From NCBI RefSeq assembly GCF_014199395.1, contig NZ_JACIJM010000002.1, positions 124,001 to 188,000 on the forward strand: a DNA stretch of 64,000 nt, in the 5' to 3' direction. The position numbers were made by a program, and so were the translations under genes. Origin of the DNA: Yoonia ponticola. Its GTDB lineage: Bacteria > Pseudomonadota > Alphaproteobacteria > Rhodobacterales > Rhodobacteraceae. The notes under the pieces are model-generated. The model did not search any database. It saw only the letters and a program-made list of their open reading frames with translations, and was not told the origin of the DNA. Shown piece after piece: positions 61,768-64,000 of this stretch; within the stretch, counting starts at the first letter, position 1, and the number at the start of each line of letters is the position of its first letter.

Positions 61768-62508
61768 CTATTCGCCGCTAAAACAAGCGGCTCTTCCGTC
61801 AACGCGAATGGTCGCCGCCCCGTCAAGGATCGACGCGGCGCGACGGCGCGTCTCATTTGTCGGGTTTGAAGCGGATCGCGTTTTGGGCGACGGTAAGATT
61901 GCGGCAAGGCGGGCCGCTTGTACGGCTGACAATTCGTCAGCGTTAACGCCGAAGTAATGCCGCGATGCCGCCTGCACGCCAAACACACCTTCATCAAATT
62001 CAGCAATATTGAGGTATAGCTCCAAGACGCGGCGTTTACTCCAGAGCAATTCTGTTAGCGGAGTCCATAACGCCTCTGTCGCTTTACGTACCCAAGACCG
62101 CCCATGCCACAAAAACACGTTTTTCACGACCTGCTGCGAAATCGTAGATGCCCCGCCGCTGCCGCCGCGTTCGATCCTGTCGCGGATTGCGTTCACGTCC
62201 AGCCCCCAGTGTAGGCAAAAATTCGCGTCTTCTGCCGCAACCACAGATCTCGCCATTACGGGGGCGATATTTTCTAATCCTACGAATTCATATTTGACCG
62301 GTCCGGTCCGGCGTCCTTCGCTAAACATATATGGTGTCGTTGGCGGATTCACGATTGCATAAAACAGTGTCGCGGCCACGATCACGGCAATCACCCCAAA
62401 GACAGCACGCCACATCCAACGACGCAAGGTCTGGATCAGCGACGTCCCCGCCATCGGTTTTTTCGCTGGGCGCGGCTTTGCTTTGGACTTGCGGGTTGAT
62501 TTGGCCAT
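61768..62508 (-). CDS. mtgA: Monofunctional peptidoglycan transglycosylase
   Basis: A 246-residue GT51 glycosyltransferase with one membrane anchor (about residues 33-52) after a basic cytoplasmic tail. The catalytic glutamate is in VVAAEDANF near residue 92, followed by GGASTISQQVVKN and ELYLNIAEFDEGVFGVQAA. It polymerises lipid II into glycan chains. No transpeptidase domain. Confidence 0.93.
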   Translation of the reverse strand: MAKSTRKSKAKPRPAKKPMAGTSLIQTLRRWMWRAVFGVIAVIVAATLFYAIVNPPTTPYMFSEGRRTGPVKYEFVGLENIAPVMARSVVAAEDANFCLHWGLDVNAIRDRIERGGSGGASTISQQVVKNVFLWHGRSWVRKATEALWTPLTELLWSKRRVLELYLNIAEFDEGVFGVQAASRHYFGVNADELSAVQAARLAAILPSPKTRSASNPTNETRRRAASILDGAATIRVDGRAACFSGE

Positions 62509-62553
62509 AGTCTCTTAAGTCATACACAACTGCATTTGGTCAAGATGTGCGCA

Positions 62554-63471
62554 TCATATTCGCAGCATCCGGCCTTCGCCGCTCGTTAAGACGCACCGCG
62601 CTGTCACCCACGGATCACCGTTGGCACGATCCAACTCGGGGAACAAGTTTGTGATTTCATCATAAAGCGTGGCATCCCCCGCTAAAATGGTAGGACCGGG
62701 ACAAAAACTTTCGCTTGCGATTCCTTCGGAATAGACGATTTCATGTTGGTCAAATAATATATGGCAATAAGTCACGTGACGCATCGGTTGCACATGAATC
62801 GTATCGCCATTGACCAGATGCTTTGCGGCCACCAGAACTTCACTTTCGCCAAAATACATTTCGGCCTGCCACCCTTGCACAAGCATTCTGTGCTGCGGCG
62901 AGACCAACAATTCTCGCGAATTTCCCATTGCCCCCGGTGCGAACCGGATCGGCGTAAAACTGTCCATACCTGCGATGGTTCGCATCCCTGTCCAGCGAAC
63001 GGGCTGCGCACCGCGATCCGCCGTCATCACAATGTCACCGACCTTAAGGTGTTCGACGGGGCGTTGCCCTGTTGGGGTATCAAGTAACGTGCCACTCACA
63101 AAACAAGGTGGACTCAGGTCCGCGATTTCGACCGACGATGTAAATAACGATACGCCCGTTGAGCTGACAAACGTGCCAGCTTGCAGTGCTTGGCCATCTG
63201 TCGGGCTAAACATTACCACACCGTTAGACAAAAGAAATGTTGCGCCAAAGTAGGTGATATCCCCCTCACCCGGCACGTTTATTGTCACGCTGTCGGTTTG
63301 ATACGTATAAAGAACATCGTTGCCATCGATACGGTCTGCCCCAGCGAAGTCGATGAAACCATCGTCGTTCTCGTCGACCAGTTCATAGATGACAGGCACA
63401 AGCGCCGTACCAAACGGCGGGGAGTAGATCGTATCAATTATGAAGAACTGATCACTAAAGGTCGTGGCCAT
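62554..63471 (-). CDS. Hint-domain protein
   Basis: A 305-residue protein whose C-terminal half (from residue about 127) is a Hint domain of the kind common in Roseobacter-group secreted proteins. It begins PCFVSGTLLDTPTGQRPVEH (Cys at the splice position), has GDIVMT and the conserved histidine in SPQHRMLVQG. The N-terminal part is beta-rich and may be an RTX- or VCBS-like segment with a DxDxDG stretch (DENDDGF near residue 33). Secretion is likely by a type I system; function is unknown. Confidence 0.78.
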   Translation of the reverse strand: MATTFSDQFFIIDTIYSPPFGTALVPVIYELVDENDDGFIDFAGADRIDGNDVLYTYQTDSVTINVPGEGDITYFGATFLLSNGVVMFSPTDGQALQAGTFVSSTGVSLFTSSVEIADLSPPCFVSGTLLDTPTGQRPVEHLKVGDIVMTADRGAQPVRWTGMRTIAGMDSFTPIRFAPGAMGNSRELLVSPQHRMLVQGWQAEMYFGESEVLVAAKHLVNGDTIHVQPMRHVTYCHILFDQHEIVYSEGIASESFCPGPTILAGDATLYDEITNLFPELDRANGDPWVTARCVLTSGEGRMLRI

Positions 63472-63572
63472 ACGTTACCCAAAACAGTGCAGGAAAATCG
63501 AAATCTCATCTTCAATTACACAGAAGGTTGGAACAAACCGTTAAGCTGGATTGAATTTAGCGCCGCCAAACG

Positions 63573-63605
63573 AAAAAAGCCCAGCAACCTGGTTGCTGGG
63601 CTTTT
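63573..63605 (-). terminator. Rho-independent terminator after gltB
   Basis: A perfect 12-bp inverted repeat (AGCCCAGCAACC and GGTTGCTGGGCT) around one base, flanked on the minus strand by six U residues (A-tract at 63573-63578) and on the plus strand by TTTT. It lies 22 bp after the gltB stop and can act in both directions. Confidence 0.9.
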
Positions 63606-63626
63606 CAATAAAATCGACAGGCGATG

Positions 63627-64000
63627 TTATTCTGCTGGGATCGCCTGCTCTTCGGCTGTCAGCGGATGCTTGAGGTGCACGAGCATCTCTTTTGGGCAAA
63701 TCTGCACAAAATTGGCGCGTTCAAGATCCCAATTCTGCAAGATATCCGCTGCTTTGCGGCTATCAGTTTCTTCCAAATGCCGCTTGATCAGGCCAAGCAA
63801 TTGATCCTCCCAAGCGGGCATTGTCACCTGACAAGTTACAAGCGTTTCCGTGTTGATCAGGTCGCCAGCAACGCCATCTGGGTCGTAGATGTAGGCCATT
63901 CCGCCTGTCATCCCTGCCCCAAAGTTGGCCCCAATTGACCCAAGGATCACAGCCACGCCGCCAGTCATGTATTCACAACCGTTGGTGCCGCAGCCCTCGA
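63627..64000 (-). CDS. gltB: Glutamate synthase large subunit, 3' end (partial)
   Basis: The last 124 codons of a gene that continues beyond the window. The visible part has EGCGTNGCEYMTGGVAVILG (truncated here as a location, residues from the window edge) and FGAGMTGGMAYIYD, which belong to the C-terminal GXGXG beta-helix domain of GltB. The protein ends QAIPAE. GltB with GltD converts 2-oxoglutarate and glutamine to two glutamates. Confidence 0.9.
   Translation of the reverse strand, partial: EGCGTNGCEYMTGGVAVILGSIGANFGAGMTGGMAYIYDPDGVAGDLINTETLVTCQVTMPAWEDQLLGLIKRHLEETDSRKAADILQNWDLERANFVQICPKEMLVHLKHPLTAEEQAIPAE

Noticed and set aside
1-64000. tRNA or rRNA genes, insertion sequences, prophage, CRISPR
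   Set aside because: No cloverleaf, transposase, integrase, phage gene or regularly spaced direct repeats were seen.

Overview
The window is chromosomal DNA of an alphaproteobacterium, most likely a marine Rhodobacterales (Roseobacter-group) bacterium. The basis is gene content and protein style: a PetP/PetR pair, flgE-flgK-flgL-flgI with motB, an opgC-opgG-opgH operon, a HDAC-like/xseB/ispA/dxs row, a Hint-domain protein, and short intergenic repeats of a type I associate with this order. Genus cannot be fixed from the sequence. Coding density is high. No gap between genes exceeds about 275 bp. I saw no rRNA, tRNA, insertion sequence, prophage or CRISPR array.

Layout. 1-15.9 kb: a TerB-like protein, an EamA exporter, a ThDP enzyme coupled to a class III CoA-transferase, a TTC38-like TPR protein, the osmoregulated periplasmic glucan operon (opgC, opgG, opgH), an exported esterase with a rhodanese, nicotinamidase, an Hsp70-like ATPase, tRNA hydroxylase TrhO and an AbrB-type membrane protein. 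15.9-21.8 kb: a partial flagellar locus on the minus strand (motB, flgE, flgK, flgL, flgI) with a CtrA-like box before flgE. 21.8-26.9 kb: surface glycan or glycosylation genes (FkbM methyltransferase, DUF6165, TPR-glycosyltransferase, an unknown protein, a GT4 glycosyltransferase). 27-30.4 kb: idi with a putative 20-codon leader ORF, a CDP-alcohol phosphatidyltransferase and a HyuA-type hydantoinase/oxoprolinase.

30.5-42.8 kb is the most coherent system: reductive pyrimidine catabolism. A divergent RutR-like TetR regulator lies between the preT-preA operon (dihydropyrimidine dehydrogenase) and a roughly 9-kb operon encoding beta-ureidopropionase, three small paralogous lipoproteins, dihydropyrimidinase, three uncharacterised proteins (two of them envelope proteins) and an NMT1-type ABC importer, closed by a rho-independent terminator. 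A perfect copy of the E. coli RutR consensus stands in front of the long operon and a degenerate copy stands in front of preT. The lipoproteins and envelope proteins are the least described part of the window.

42.9-64 kb: a Gfo/Idh/MocA sugar dehydrogenase, a class II aldolase followed by acyl-CoA dehydrogenase, ADP-forming acyl-CoA synthetase and CaiD-like hydratase, isoprenoid genes (dxs, ispA) with xseB and an HDAC-like deacetylase, petR-petP, ilvE, a second EamA exporter, an App1-type phosphatase, an aldose sugar dehydrogenase, queG, a glutathione transferase, mtgA, a Hint-domain protein, and the 3' end of gltB, which runs off the window.
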